DNA of 64,000 bases from Rickettsia helvetica (GCF_963970025.1 NZ_OZ018776.1:1054001-1118000); one strand, 5' to 3'. Counted from the stretch's first letter, positions 47,120 through 56,351 are shown. Notes: generated by a model from the sequence alone, not told the origin. Translations and numbers: made by a program.

Positions 47120-48655
47120 ATGACGATTAACCCCAGTAATATAGAAAATTCTTCCTCTAAAATCAATAGCCGTCTTTCCAAACTTACCGATTATATCTGG
47201 CCTATAAAACGCCATGAAGTTTCTAAATTTTTATTCATCACTTTATTAATGTTCTATATTTTATTTATCCAAAATTTAATCAGAGCTTTAAAAGATAGTA
47301 TTGTTACTACTATGATCGGTGCCGAGACTATCTCGTTTTTGAAGTTTTGGGGAGTGATGCCGTCAGCTTTCTTAATGACTGCTATATATGTAAAGCTTGT
47401 TAATAGGATGAAAGCAGAAAATATATTTTATCTTATTATATCAATATTCTTAACATTCTTTGCCCTTTTTGCTTACGTTATTTTTCCAAATCATGAAATA
47501 CTGCATTTAAGCCCTGTAACCGTTCAAAATTTAACGGCAAGTTTACCTAATTTAAAATGGTTTATATTGCTTTTATCAAAATGGAGTTTTTCGCTATTTT
47601 ATATAATAGCCGAATTATGGCCAAACGTAGTTTTCGCATTACTTTTTTGGCAGTTTGTTAATAACATTACTACAGTGGAAGAATCTAAAAGATTTTATCC
47701 ATTATTCGGTTTACTTAGTCAAACAGGTATTTATTTAGCAGGGCAGTTTTTAGAAAATCTAAGTAATATTAATGATTACATAACTAATAAATTTGCATTG
47801 CAATCGTCTTTTCATATGCTTTCTATACAAATTATACTAACTATAGTATTAATTTTAGGCATAATAGCTATTAAAACTTTTTGGTTGCTTAATCATAAAG
47901 TACTAGATAAAGAGCATATGGCATTACTCAGGTTTAAAGCAAAGAAAAAATCTATGACTATTGCCGAAAGTTTTCAAATGATTCTATCGTCAAGACATAT
48001 TAGATTAATTGCAACTTTGCTTATCTGCTATGGCATTGCCATTAATTTAGTAGAAGGTCCTTGGAAAGCAGCAGCTACTAAAATTTATAAAACTCCAACC
48101 GAATATGCAGCTTTTATAGGAAGTTATTTGAGCTATACCGGAGTATTTACTATTTTATTTGTAGTACTTGGCTCAAATATAGTTAGAAGACTTGGCTGGT
48201 TTACGGCAGCTGTTATCACACCTTTAATAGTTTTTACTACCGGAATATTATTTTTTGCCGTTAATAATTTTGAAGGATTTGCCGGCTTAATAATAGCAAA
48301 TTTTATTCTAACCGATCCTGCTTTAATTGCTATAACAATAGGTGCTATTCAAAATGTGCTTAGTAAATCAAGCAAATATACCTTATTTGATTCAACAAAA
48401 GAAATGGCCTATGTTCCTTTAGATCCGGAAATAAAAATAAAAGGTAAAGCTACTGCCGACGTGATAGGTACAAAACTCGGTAAATCCGGTAGTGCGTTTT
48501 TACAATCATTGGTATTTATAATATTACCTTCCGCTAGTTATCAATCTATTTCTATCTGTTTAATGATTATATTTATAATTACTTGCTTAACTTGGCTTTG
48601 GGTAACTAAAGAACTCAATAAAGAATATAAAAATTCTATTAAATTTTCTCAATAA
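47120..48655 (+). CDS. tlcD: Nucleotide transport protein of the ATP/ADP translocase family (Tlc4-like)
   Basis: The 511-residue integral membrane protein has 11-12 transmembrane helices and the family stretches IRALKDSIVTTMIGAETISF, WGVMPSAFLMTAIYVKL, ELWPNVVFALLFWQFVN, FLSYTGV-like and the conserved loop TLFDSTKEMAYVPLDPEIKI, KGKATADVIGTKLGKSGS. Rickettsia have five paralogues. Location beside truB/rpsO/pnp corresponds, from memory, to Tlc4 of R. prowazekii, reported to transport CTP, UTP and GDP rather than exchange ATP/ADP. The paralogue number is therefore an inference from context. It imports host-derived nucleotides across the inner membrane. Confidence 0.88.
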   Translation: MTINPSNIENSSSKINSRLSKLTDYIWPIKRHEVSKFLFITLLMFYILFIQNLIRALKDSIVTTMIGAETISFLKFWGVMPSAFLMTAIYVKLVNRMKAENIFYLIISIFLTFFALFAYVIFPNHEILHLSPVTVQNLTASLPNLKWFILLLSKWSFSLFYIIAELWPNVVFALLFWQFVNNITTVEESKRFYPLFGLLSQTGIYLAGQFLENLSNINDYITNKFALQSSFHMLSIQIILTIVLILGIIAIKTFWLLNHKVLDKEHMALLRFKAKKKSMTIAESFQMILSSRHIRLIATLLICYGIAINLVEGPWKAAATKIYKTPTEYAAFIGSYLSYTGVFTILFVVLGSNIVRRLGWFTAAVITPLIVFTTGILFFAVNNFEGFAGLIIANFILTDPALIAITIGAIQNVLSKSSKYTLFDSTKEMAYVPLDPEIKIKGKATADVIGTKLGKSGSAFLQSLVFIILPSASYQSISICLMIIFIITCLTWLWVTKELNKEYKNSIKFSQ

Positions 48656-48656
48656 T

Positions 48657-48679
48657 AATATCAGTTTTTTCTTGATATT
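48657..48679 (+). terminator. Hairpin after the translocase gene
   Basis: aatatca and tgatatt pair around a T-rich loop (gttttttct) two bases after the stop codon. It may end transcription, but the T-run is in the loop rather than downstream. Confidence 0.4.
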
Positions 48680-48731
48680 ACTAAAATCTCTATATACTAT
48701 CTTTAACAGTATAACACAAACTACAAATAAT

Positions 48732-48812
48732 GTATCATCCCGTGGCTTGACCACGGGATCTCTTATCGCAGACTATTTCCTGAGATACCGCGATCAAGTC
48801 GCGGTATGACAT
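48732..48812. repeat. Palindromic repeat, family B
   Basis: gtatcatcccgtggcttgac and ccacgggatctc at the left; gagataccgcgatcaagtcg and cggtatgacat at the right. It is in the 200-base gap between the translocase gene and sca4, so it lies within or beside the sca4 promoter region. Confidence 0.85.
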
Positions 48813-48853
48813 TCGGTTTGTGCTAATTAATTTTTGGTTAAATTAGAGGTTTT

Positions 48854-51800
48854 ATGAGTAAAGACGGTAACCCAGATACAAGTGAATTTGATCCTTTAAA
48901 TAGAGAATTTACAGAAGAAGAAAAACAGCAACAAACGAAACAAGAACAAGAACTTTTTTCTCAAACTACACCGGCGACAGCTGACGATGGTTTTATGGTT
49001 GCATCTTCTGCTCAATCTACCCCTTCAATTAGTGTTTTATCAGGCAATATCTCCCCTGACGGTCAGACATCAGACCCAATAACCAAGGCTGTAAGAGAAA
49101 CAATTATACAACCACAAAAAGATAATTTAATAGAACAAATATTAAAAGACCTGGCAGTCCTTGCAGACCGTAATTTAGCTGAACAAAAAAGAAAAGAAAT
49201 AGAAGAGGAAAAAGAAAAAGATAAAACATTAAGTGCTTTTTTCGGTAATCCGGCTAATAGAGAATTTATTGATAGGGCTTTAGAAAATCCTGAACTTAAA
49301 AAGAAATTAGAATCAATAGAAATAGCCGGCTATAAAAATGTTCTCTCAATATATAGTGCCGCTAATGGGTATCAAGGTGGATTTAAGCCGGTACAGTGGG
49401 AACCCCAAATAAGTGCAAGCGGTCTTAGAGCCACGGTAGTTAAAAATGATGTAGGTGATGAACTTTGTACTTTAAATGAAATAACTGTTAAAACTAAACC
49501 TTTTACTGTAGCTAAACAAGACGGTACTCAGGTTCAGGTCAGCTCATATAGAGAAATAGATTTTCCTATAAAACTTGATAAAGCCGATGGGTCAATGCAT
49601 TTATCGATGGTAGCATTAAAAGCTGATGGCACAAAGCCCTCCAAAGATAAAGCAGTATATTTTACCGCTCACTACGAAGAAGGACCAAACGGTAAACCAT
49701 TACTTAAAGAAATAAGCTCACCTCAACCTTTAAAATTTGCCGGAACTGGAGATGATGCAGTAGCTTATATTGAGCATGGAGGAGAAATTTATACACTTGC
49801 GGTAACACGCGGTAAATATAAAGAAATGATGAAAGAGGTAGAGTTAAACAAAGGACAAAGTGTTGATTTATCACAAACTATAGCTGAAGATTTAACAAAG
49901 GTGCAAGGTCGATCTCAGGAAACACCACAACCAATAATAACTCCAAATCAAGAATTAAAATCATCTATTGAAACGCCTACTGCTACACAAATGCCATCAA
50001 TTACCCCTGCCAACCAGCCACTGCAACCTGAGACTTCACAAGTACAGCCGCCGCAACCACAACAAGCTCAATCTTCAGGAATTCCAAATCCAGTGCTTAA
50101 TGCAGCTATAGCTTTATCAGGCAGCATGCAAGATTTATTAAATTATGTAAATACAGGTTTAACAAAAGAAACTGACGGCAATAAACAAATTGATTTAATT
50201 AAAGAAGCAGCCACAGCAATTCTTAATAATGAAAAAAGTGATATTGCTGAAAAGCAGGCTAATATCATTGCTTTAGCTGAAAATACGGTCAATAATAAAG
50301 ACCTCACACCGGACGCAAAAGTAGCTGGAGTAAATGCGATATTAGAAACCATAAAAAATGATCAGAATACTCCAGACCTAGAAAAATCAAAAATGCTTGA
50401 AGCTACAGTAGCTATAGCTTTAAATTCAGAGAATCTTGAGCCAAAGCAAAAACAGCAGATGTTAGAAAAGGCAGTAGATGTCGGTTTAAGTCTTAAAGAT
50501 GATGCAAGTAGAGCTGCGGCAATTGACGGTATTACGGATGCTGTAATAAAAAGTAACCTTTCTACTGAAGATAAAGGGACAATGCTTATAGCAGTAGATG
50601 ATAAGGTTAATGCCTCTGAATTAAGCAATGCGGAAAAACAAAAATTATTAGGTTCTGTATTAAAGAAAGGTGTAGAAACCCAAGTTTTCAGCCCGGAACA
50701 ACAACAATTGATGCAACAGAATTTAGATAAGATTACGGCGGAACAAACTAAAAAAGATACAATAAAAAAAGTAAATGATATTTTATTTGATCCTCTAAGT
50801 AATACTGAATTAAAAACAACAAACATACAAGCCATTACGGCTAATGTTTTAGATAGTCCGGCTAAAGTAGAGGTAAAAAGTGAAATAATTGAAGGAATTA
50901 CTAACACAGTTGCAGGAAGCTCGCTTGAAGCTAAAGACAAAGCAGAGATTGTTAAAGGCGTAGGCAAGGCTATAGCTACTCATAGTGACACCTCTTTATC
51001 CTTACCGGATAAAGCACTTATTATGGCATCAGCGGAAAAAGGTATTGCAGAAAGTAAGACTGATTTACCTGATAGAGAGCTAATGACTAAAGGGTTAGTA
51101 GAAGGTGTTTATGAAAGCAAAACAGATCCTGAAATCACTAAGGAAATGCCTAAGGCAGTTTCTAGCGGGATTAATAATAGTAATATTAATGGCTCTGAGA
51201 AAGAGGCACTTAAAAAAGCTAAAGATACAGTGAGTGAGGCAGCTTTAGATAGAGAAACTCAAAATTTAAATAAAGATTTACAAGGGCAAAATATAGAAGA
51301 AATTCAGCCTCACCATGATATATATAACAAATCCCAAGATATGACTGATGCATTAAAAAATGTTATTGATCCTGTTTTAGAGGCTCATTCAGAAGAACAA
51401 ATGGCGAAAAAAACTTCTAGTATATTAAATGATATCTCTAGTTATGTCGAGAGAATAAAAAGTACTTTTCGTGATCCTTTAGATATAGCTAAAGAAAAAA
51501 AAAAGGAATCAATAAAAAAAGTAGATGAGCTGGTAAAGGAATTTGGTACTAAATCTTCTACTGAAGAACAGCAAAGTTTCATTAAAGCTAATTTAATTGA
51601 TGATAAAACTTTATCTAAAGAGGTACGTTTACAAACTATAGATAAGTTATTACAAGAACAAGAACAAAAACAAGCAGAAGCAGTTGAAAACCCTAGTATT
51701 AAAACGGAAGATGTAAGGGTAGTATCAGGACAGTCTGAATTAAAACCTATAAGTAAAGATGAGCCGGATATTGAAAAAGCTAAAATGGTAGTAGAAAGAG

Positions 51801-51928
51801 ATAGAGTTAATATCAAAGATAATATAAAAATTATGGGAGCATTAATGAATGCAAGAGATAGCATTCAGTTGGAAAATTTAAATAAATCAACACCTATTAA
51901 AAGAGAGTCTTCCCCTCTACAACGCTGA
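48854..51928 (+). CDS. sca4: Surface cell antigen 4 (gene D, 120-kDa heat-stable antigen)
   Basis: The 1024-residue protein matches the Sca4 family from the first residues (MSKDGNPDTSEFDP), through ISPDGQTSDPITKAVRETII, DKTLSAFFGNPANREFID and EIDFPIKLDKADGSMHLSMV to the long helical repeat region. It has no signal peptide or autotransporter barrel, unlike other Sca proteins. The effector binds and activates host vinculin; the two published vinculin-binding sites correspond to VLNAAIALSGSMQDLLNYVN (from about residue 412) and the helix around DALKNVIDPVLEAH (about 832). A Pro/Gln linker (residues about 370-410) separates the N-terminal domain from the helical part. Intact; gagg precedes ATG. 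Confidence 0.97.
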   Translation: MSKDGNPDTSEFDPLNREFTEEEKQQQTKQEQELFSQTTPATADDGFMVASSAQSTPSISVLSGNISPDGQTSDPITKAVRETIIQPQKDNLIEQILKDLAVLADRNLAEQKRKEIEEEKEKDKTLSAFFGNPANREFIDRALENPELKKKLESIEIAGYKNVLSIYSAANGYQGGFKPVQWEPQISASGLRATVVKNDVGDELCTLNEITVKTKPFTVAKQDGTQVQVSSYREIDFPIKLDKADGSMHLSMVALKADGTKPSKDKAVYFTAHYEEGPNGKPLLKEISSPQPLKFAGTGDDAVAYIEHGGEIYTLAVTRGKYKEMMKEVELNKGQSVDLSQTIAEDLTKVQGRSQETPQPIITPNQELKSSIETPTATQMPSITPANQPLQPETSQVQPPQPQQAQSSGIPNPVLNAAIALSGSMQDLLNYVNTGLTKETDGNKQIDLIKEAATAILNNEKSDIAEKQANIIALAENTVNNKDLTPDAKVAGVNAILETIKNDQNTPDLEKSKMLEATVAIALNSENLEPKQKQQMLEKAVDVGLSLKDDASRAAAIDGITDAVIKSNLSTEDKGTMLIAVDDKVNASELSNAEKQKLLGSVLKKGVETQVFSPEQQQLMQQNLDKITAEQTKKDTIKKVNDILFDPLSNTELKTTNIQAITANVLDSPAKVEVKSEIIEGITNTVAGSSLEAKDKAEIVKGVGKAIATHSDTSLSLPDKALIMASAEKGIAESKTDLPDRELMTKGLVEGVYESKTDPEITKEMPKAVSSGINNSNINGSEKEALKKAKDTVSEAALDRETQNLNKDLQGQNIEEIQPHHDIYNKSQDMTDALKNVIDPVLEAHSEEQMAKKTSSILNDISSYVERIKSTFRDPLDIAKEKKKESIKKVDELVKEFGTKSSTEEQQSFIKANLIDDKTLSKEVRLQTIDKLLQEQEQKQAEAVENPSIKTEDVRVVSGQSELKPISKDEPDIEKAKMVVERDRVNIKDNIKIMGALMNARDSIQLENLNKSTPIKRESSPLQR

Positions 51929-51966
51929 TCAAGATTTATATTCTGTATATTATAGGACAAGCGATA

Positions 51967-51988
51967 CATTCCCGCTTCCGCGGGAATG
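51967..51988. repeat. Short palindrome, family C, downstream of sca4
   Basis: cattcccgc and gcgggaatg pair around ttcc, 39 bases after the sca4 stop. It is a minimal copy of the family C arms seen at 14803 and 59520, and could act as a transcription terminator stem. Confidence 0.7.
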
Positions 51989-52030
51989 ACATAGATGATA
52001 TCAAAACATAATCAGGATGCCAGCTTGCCT

Positions 52031-52423
52031 TTATGCATTAGTGTTTAGTTTTTCTTTTCCGGCTAGACATTTTACTAAATTATTAACGGCTTGTTGTTCT
52101 TCCGTGCTATTAATTTTCATAAAATTTCTTGAAACTTCAATGCACATACGTTGATGTTGAGTATGTACGGGCTGCGGTTTATTAGCTTCTTCTAAACCTT
52201 CAAAGAAATAATCAATATTCCTATCTAAAGCTTCTGCGATTAGTACTAGCCTTCCTACAGAAATTCTATTAATTGCTTTTTCATATTTTTGTAATTGTTG
52301 ATGAGTAACATCAATTACTTCAGCAAGTTGTTGACGAGACAACCCCTTAGCGAGTCTTAAAGAATAAATTTTCTTGCCGATAAAACTATCGATTTTTTGT
52401 ATAATATCGTTTTTTCTACCCAT
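52031..52423 (-). CDS. XRE-family helix-turn-helix regulator
   Basis: The 130-residue protein has an N-terminal Cro/CI-type HTH domain: FIGKKIYSLRLAKGLSRQQL, AEVIDVTHQQLQKYEKAINR, ISVGRLVLIAEALDRNIDYF. The C-terminal 50 residues form a short helical extension. The Shine-Dalgarno aaggagaag lies before ATG. Single-domain XRE proteins of this length are common in alphaproteobacteria and regulate surface or stress genes. Targets are unknown. It is convergent with sca4 and is followed upstream by a long AT-rich region. Confidence 0.92.
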   Translation of the reverse strand: MGRKNDIIQKIDSFIGKKIYSLRLAKGLSRQQLAEVIDVTHQQLQKYEKAINRISVGRLVLIAEALDRNIDYFFEGLEEANKPQPVHTQHQRMCIEVSRNFMKINSTEEQQAVNNLVKCLAGKEKLNTNA

Positions 52424-52917
52424 TATCTTCTCCTTGGTTACTAATTATATCTATATTTAAAAATTTTCTTTGAACAAAAATGATATTATCCTATATTATT
52501 ATAAAACATGTGGTTATCCATAATTTTATACCATATCCAATTATAAGTAGAAATAATACCATAAATTAATATTATAAGCAACTATAAAATAACATTTTTT
52601 AAGTTTTTTGTAATCATTTGGTAAATAATTATTAAAGAATCGTGCAAAATTATTTCTTATCAAATAAAAATACCATAAGAACTTTAAAATTATTTTAAAG
52701 TTAAAATATGAATATCTTATGTTTTAAAAACTTATTTACTGAAGCATAAATTACAATTTATAAAAATATAAAATTAATGCAAGGGAAAATTTCATTTCTA
52801 TATTAATATTTCAAATCAAGGATAAAGTATAGTTTCATTTTAATTATAAATTAATTATTTACAGCAAACTTATTTAAGATTAAGTATAAAATTAATAATA
52901 ATAACTTAGCTTTTATA
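52424..52917. other. AT-rich gene-free region between the XRE regulator and yihY
   Basis: About 490 bases, extremely AT-rich, between divergent genes. An inverted repeat aactttaaaa/ttttaaagtt sits at about 52680-52702. No palindromic-element copy, RNA gene or coding sequence is visible. It probably holds both divergent promoters. Confidence 0.4.
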
Positions 52918-53745
52918 ATGAGAAAAATTTTTAATTGTCTTTACGTAGCCTTATTTAGAACAATAGAAGATGATGGCGTTGAACATTCGGGATATATGTC
53001 ATTTATGATACTTTTATCTATTTTCCCTTTCCTAGTATTCTTATTAGCTTTAACAAGCTTTTTAGGAGCTTCAGAACTTGGTCAAAATTTTATACAAATT
53101 TTTCTAGAGAGTCTTCCGGAACAAGCAACGGAATCAATAGAAAAGAGAATACGAGAATTACTAAGTGCTCCTCCTCAAAGTTTAATGAATCTTGCCATAG
53201 TAGGCAGTATTTGGACTGCTTCTTCTTTTGTAGAATGTTTAAGGACTATTTTAAATCGTGTATATCAAATAAAATCTCCCCCCCCTTATATAAGAAGAAG
53301 ATTACTTAGTATTATACAGTTTCTTATAATTAGTGCCTTGATTATCTTTACTATGTTTCTTTTAGTGGTAATTCCAATATTATTTACAAAAATTCCGATA
53401 ATATTAGAGACCATTGAAAAATATAAGATCATTTTAAATTTTATAAGATATTCTTTAATTTTAATTTTATTATTTTTAGGTGCCTCGTCTTTGTATTATA
53501 TATTACCTAATGTAACACTAAATTTTGTTGATGTATTTCCAGGGGCTTTATTAACTGTGATATTATGGATAATAAGCGGCTATTTGCTTTCAACTTATAT
53601 AGTCTACTATAATCAATTAAATCTAATGTATGGTTCTCTTGGTAGTATAATAGTTACATTAATATTCTTCTATATTATAAATATGATATTTATCTATGGT
53701 GCGGAATTTAATTATCTAATGAAAAATTATGAAAATATAGAGTGA
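52918..53745 (+). CDS. YihY/BrkB-family inner membrane protein
   Basis: The 275-residue protein has about six transmembrane helices and the signatures of the YihY/UPF0761 family: EHSGYMSFMILLSIFPFLVF near the N-terminus, WTASSFVECLRTILNRVYQI, YYILPNVTLNFVDVFPGALL, and LNLMYGSLGSIIVTLIFFYI near the C-terminus. Function is unproven; it was once proposed as ribonuclease BN, which is incorrect. It is likely a transporter or membrane-integrity factor. Intact. Confidence 0.92.
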   Translation: MRKIFNCLYVALFRTIEDDGVEHSGYMSFMILLSIFPFLVFLLALTSFLGASELGQNFIQIFLESLPEQATESIEKRIRELLSAPPQSLMNLAIVGSIWTASSFVECLRTILNRVYQIKSPPPYIRRRLLSIIQFLIISALIIFTMFLLVVIPILFTKIPIILETIEKYKIILNFIRYSLILILLFLGASSLYYILPNVTLNFVDVFPGALLTVILWIISGYLLSTYIVYYNQLNLMYGSLGSIIVTLIFFYIINMIFIYGAEFNYLMKNYENIE

Positions 53746-53765
53746 AGTGCGGCTTAAAGCACTTC
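53744..53765 (+). terminator. Hairpin overlapping the yihY stop codon
   Basis: gaagtgc (53744-53750) and gcacttc (53759-53765) form a 7-bp stem with an 8-base loop at the gene end. The following T-tract is weak. Confidence 0.4.
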
Positions 53766-53908
53766 ATAAGTATTTAGTTTTACAAAAATAAAATAATTAA
53801 TTGAAATAATTTCGGCAGTTTTATATTTAAAACTTTATATCAATCTTTATTTTAGTTGTAAGAAAACAATTATTTTTTAGTTTTTAGGTTTTGTGAACAA
53901 AATACAAA

Positions 53909-54742
53909 TTATTTAAAAAACTCCGGTTTAAATAACATAAAGCTATCCTGAGATGATGTAGGTAATGGAATTAAATTATATTGTAGATCGAAAGCGTTCC
54001 CGTAAATTTTTTCTATTTTTTGGAGCGAACTTGGAGATTTTAAAGCCAATAATATTGATTTTAAAATAGTAAAAATTGCTATATACGGATCGGTTTCAGG
54101 GGAAGATAAGCGATGTTCTAAACGTTTGGGAAAAGAATTTGGAATTCGTACGGCTACGCTTCTATTATTTCCACCGTACGATATATGCGTAGGAGCCATA
54201 AATTTTTTATTTATCCGTGAATAATCTAGAGTAGTCGGCATAAAAGCGAGTAGGGTGTCTAACATATAGTGACATAGCCCTTGTGCTGCTAAAATTATAT
54301 AATAATCATTGAACTCAGAATTAAAATTAATATGAAAATGCATACTATTACCATAATCATCCAAAAACGGCTTAGGAGAAAAATCTATATAACCGTTTAA
54401 CTGCTGTGCCATTTTTTTTAAAATAGTTTTAACCTCTAATATATTTTTTATATATTGTATTAAGTTTACAGAAGGAGGGAGATCTATTTCAAATTGGTTA
54501 TTGCCTTTTTCTTTTTTTATTTTAGAAATTTTAAATCTAGCTAAGTATTTTCTTGAAAGTATTTCAAATTTAGCTATATCAATATTGTGACTTAAATAAA
54601 ACTCTATTTCTACGCCGATAATAGGGATTAGGTTATAGTCTTGATGAAATTGTGCTATTATTTTTTCCAGCTGTTTATTTTTTTGTAAACGACCGGATAA
54701 AGTATTAATAAAACTATTATAATTAATATAGGGTATTTTCAT
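53909..54742 (-). CDS. Glutamine-synthetase-like protein, minimal catalytic domain
   Basis: The 277-residue protein contains the glutamine synthetase catalytic core. GVEIEFYL (residues 43-50) holds the first metal-binding Glu residues, MHFHINFN (134-141) the ATP/metal His, GNNRSVAVRIP (191-201) the ATP/substrate segment, and EHRLSSPETDPYIAI (209-223) the C-terminal Arg/Glu site. The N-terminal beta-grasp domain is missing, and about 100 C-terminal residues of GS (440-470 aa) are absent. It may ligate ammonia or an amine to a carboxylate other than glutamate. The start ATG shares two bases with the start of the divergent yfiH gene. No frameshift is seen. Confidence 0.8.
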   Translation of the reverse strand: MKIPYINYNSFINTLSGRLQKNKQLEKIIAQFHQDYNLIPIIGVEIEFYLSHNIDIAKFEILSRKYLARFKISKIKKEKGNNQFEIDLPPSVNLIQYIKNILEVKTILKKMAQQLNGYIDFSPKPFLDDYGNSMHFHINFNSEFNDYYIILAAQGLCHYMLDTLLAFMPTTLDYSRINKKFMAPTHISYGGNNRSVAVRIPNSFPKRLEHRLSSPETDPYIAIFTILKSILLALKSPSSLQKIEKIYGNAFDLQYNLIPLPTSSQDSFMLFKPEFFK

Positions 54743-55463
54743 GGAAGGATTAATAAACGGATCAGTTTATTATAAAATTTTTGATAAAACATTCAATAAT
54801 TCTAGTCATAGATATATAAAAAAAAATAACTCTATAAATGAAACAGAAATAGTTGAAAACAAAAAATCTATTACTACTTATTTTAAAGCACAAGATATTT
54901 TAATTTTAAACCAAGTACATGGCAATCAAATTGTTAATGCTGATGAGTCCATAATTGCCGTACCTGAGGCAGATGGAAGCATTACAACTAAGAAAAATTT
55001 AGTATTAGCGGTACAATCGGCAGATTGTGTACCGGTACTACTTGCAAGCGGCGACGGTAAAATAATCGGAGCGGCACATGCAGGTTGGAAAGGAAGTATA
55101 AATAATATTATTAGTAATATAGTTACTAATATGACAGAAAAAGGAGCAAAGAATTTAATAGCAGTGATAGGTCCTGCTATAGCTCAAAGTTCATATGAAG
55201 TTGATGATGAATATTATAAAGCTTTCTTAAGTAAGGATATTAACAATAAACAGTTTTTTATAAACTCGATAAAAGAAAATCATTATATGTTTGATTTACC
55301 GGCTTTTGTAGAGTTAAAACTTAAAGAAGCAGGCGTTAAAGATATAAAAAATATTGGTGAAGATACTTACACAAATCCGTTAAAATATCCAAGCAAAAGA
55401 CGCTCATATCATTTGCAAGAACCTTATAATCAGAATATATTATCAGCTATCGTAATTAAATAA
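54741..55463 (+). CDS. YfiH/LACC1-type polyphenol oxidase family protein (laccase domain)
   Basis: The 240-residue protein has the CNF1/YfiH-like fold: LNQVHGNQIVNADE, ADGSITTKKNLVLAVQSADC with the metal-site Cys, and AAHAGWKGSINNI with the His. Family members act as purine nucleoside phosphorylase/adenosine deaminase-like enzymes and influence cell wall composition; in other species they were called multicopper oxidases. The N-terminus (ATG at 54741) cannot be moved without losing family-like residues. It is divergent from the GS-like gene, with start codons overlapping. Confidence 0.88.
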   Translation: MEGLINGSVYYKIFDKTFNNSSHRYIKKNNSINETEIVENKKSITTYFKAQDILILNQVHGNQIVNADESIIAVPEADGSITTKKNLVLAVQSADCVPVLLASGDGKIIGAAHAGWKGSINNIISNIVTNMTEKGAKNLIAVIGPAIAQSSYEVDDEYYKAFLSKDINNKQFFINSIKENHYMFDLPAFVELKLKEAGVKDIKNIGEDTYTNPLKYPSKRRSYHLQEPYNQNILSAIVIK

Positions 55464-55464
55464 T

Positions 55465-55717
55465 GGCATTGCTAAATAAATATTGATGGTTTGAAAAAGC
55501 TACGTCATTGCGAGGAGGCGTTATTGCATGGATCAATTCCATCCCTGTCATCCCATAACTTGATCGCGAGATCCAGTTTAAAATACTAAAATTATTAGTA
55601 TTTTAAGTTGTTTTCTGGATACCGTGGTCAAGCCACGGTATGACACCCAGTGCGTTTTTCGATCCACGCAACAATGCCCGCTCGCAATGACGATATCTAT
55701 CTTTATTTAGCAATGCC
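55465..55717. repeat. Triple-nested palindromic repeat
   Basis: The outermost arms ggcattgctaaataaa (55465-55480) and tttatttagcaatgcc (55702-55717) are perfect inverted repeats. Inside lies a family A pair (55503 cgtcattgcgag; ctcgcaatgacg ending 55692), then family D arms (attgcatggatc; atccacgcaacaatg), and innermost a family B element (55547-55645: gtcatcccataacttgatcg ... ccacggtatgaca) with its tactaaaattattagta centre. Confidence 0.92.
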
Positions 55718-55749
55718 AAAATAACTCTTCATTTATCCGGAGTATATTA

Positions 55750-56301
55750 ATGAATCAAGAGAAACCTTACTATCAAATAGTTTATGCACCTAACGATATT
55801 TTTAAAAAACAAGCAGAATATATAGACATTGTTGATGATAATATTCATACTATTGTCGATAAAATGCTTCAGACTTTACATATAGAAAGGGCAGTGGGGC
55901 TAGGTGCTAATATGGTAGGAATATTAAAGCGTATAGCAGTAGTTGACCTACATGAAAATAATAAATCATCGCCTATAGTTTTTATTAATCCGGAAATAAC
56001 TTATTTTTCGGAAGAAAAACAAACTTTTATTGAGCGTTCTTTATCGTTTCCAGGCATTGAAGCATCTATTACACGATCAAAAGCAATCACGGTAAAGTAT
56101 CTTGATTATAACGGTAATAAACAAGAACTAGAAGCAGAAGGCTTTCTAGCAACCGTGATTCAACATGAAATAGATTACTTAAACGGCAAAACTTTCTTAG
56201 ATCATTTATCAAAACTTAAGCATGATACACTCCTTAAAAAGATGCTAAAGCATATAAAACTCCATCCTCCACATATTCACAGTAGCAGTTGTAGGCATTA
56301 A
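55750..56301 (+). CDS. Peptide-deformylase-like protein with altered active site
   Basis: The 183-residue protein has the deformylase fold and order: motif 1 at AVGLGANMVG (residues 48-57), motif 2 at IERSLSFPG (95-102) and motif 3 at IQHEIDYLNG (138-146). Active deformylases have GxGLAAxQ, EGCLS and HExxH. Here the oxyanion Gln is Met55, the metal-ligand Cys is Ser98 and the second ligand His is Tyr143; only His139 and the catalytic Glu140 remain. It is therefore unlikely to be a normal metal-dependent deformylase; a true def gene would have to be elsewhere. It has a His-rich C-terminal tail (HPPHIHSSSCRH). The frame is fully open, suggesting selection for some function. Confidence 0.85.
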   Translation: MNQEKPYYQIVYAPNDIFKKQAEYIDIVDDNIHTIVDKMLQTLHIERAVGLGANMVGILKRIAVVDLHENNKSSPIVFINPEITYFSEEKQTFIERSLSFPGIEASITRSKAITVKYLDYNGNKQELEAEGFLATVIQHEIDYLNGKTFLDHLSKLKHDTLLKKMLKHIKLHPPHIHSSSCRH

Positions 56302-56351
56302 AGTTTTTGACATTTGAATTTAAAATATGTTATAACTGACTAGTTAATTAT

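Noticed and set aside
50362..50967. 201-residue minus-strand ORF inside sca4
   Set aside because: Shadow of the sca4 frame; hydrophobic Ser/Cys-rich translation is typical of antisense to a Lys/Glu-rich helical protein.
55750..56301. Annotation as a normal peptide deformylase
   Set aside because: Three of the key residues (Gln, Cys, second His) are substituted, so the usual enzymatic name would overstate what the sequence supports.
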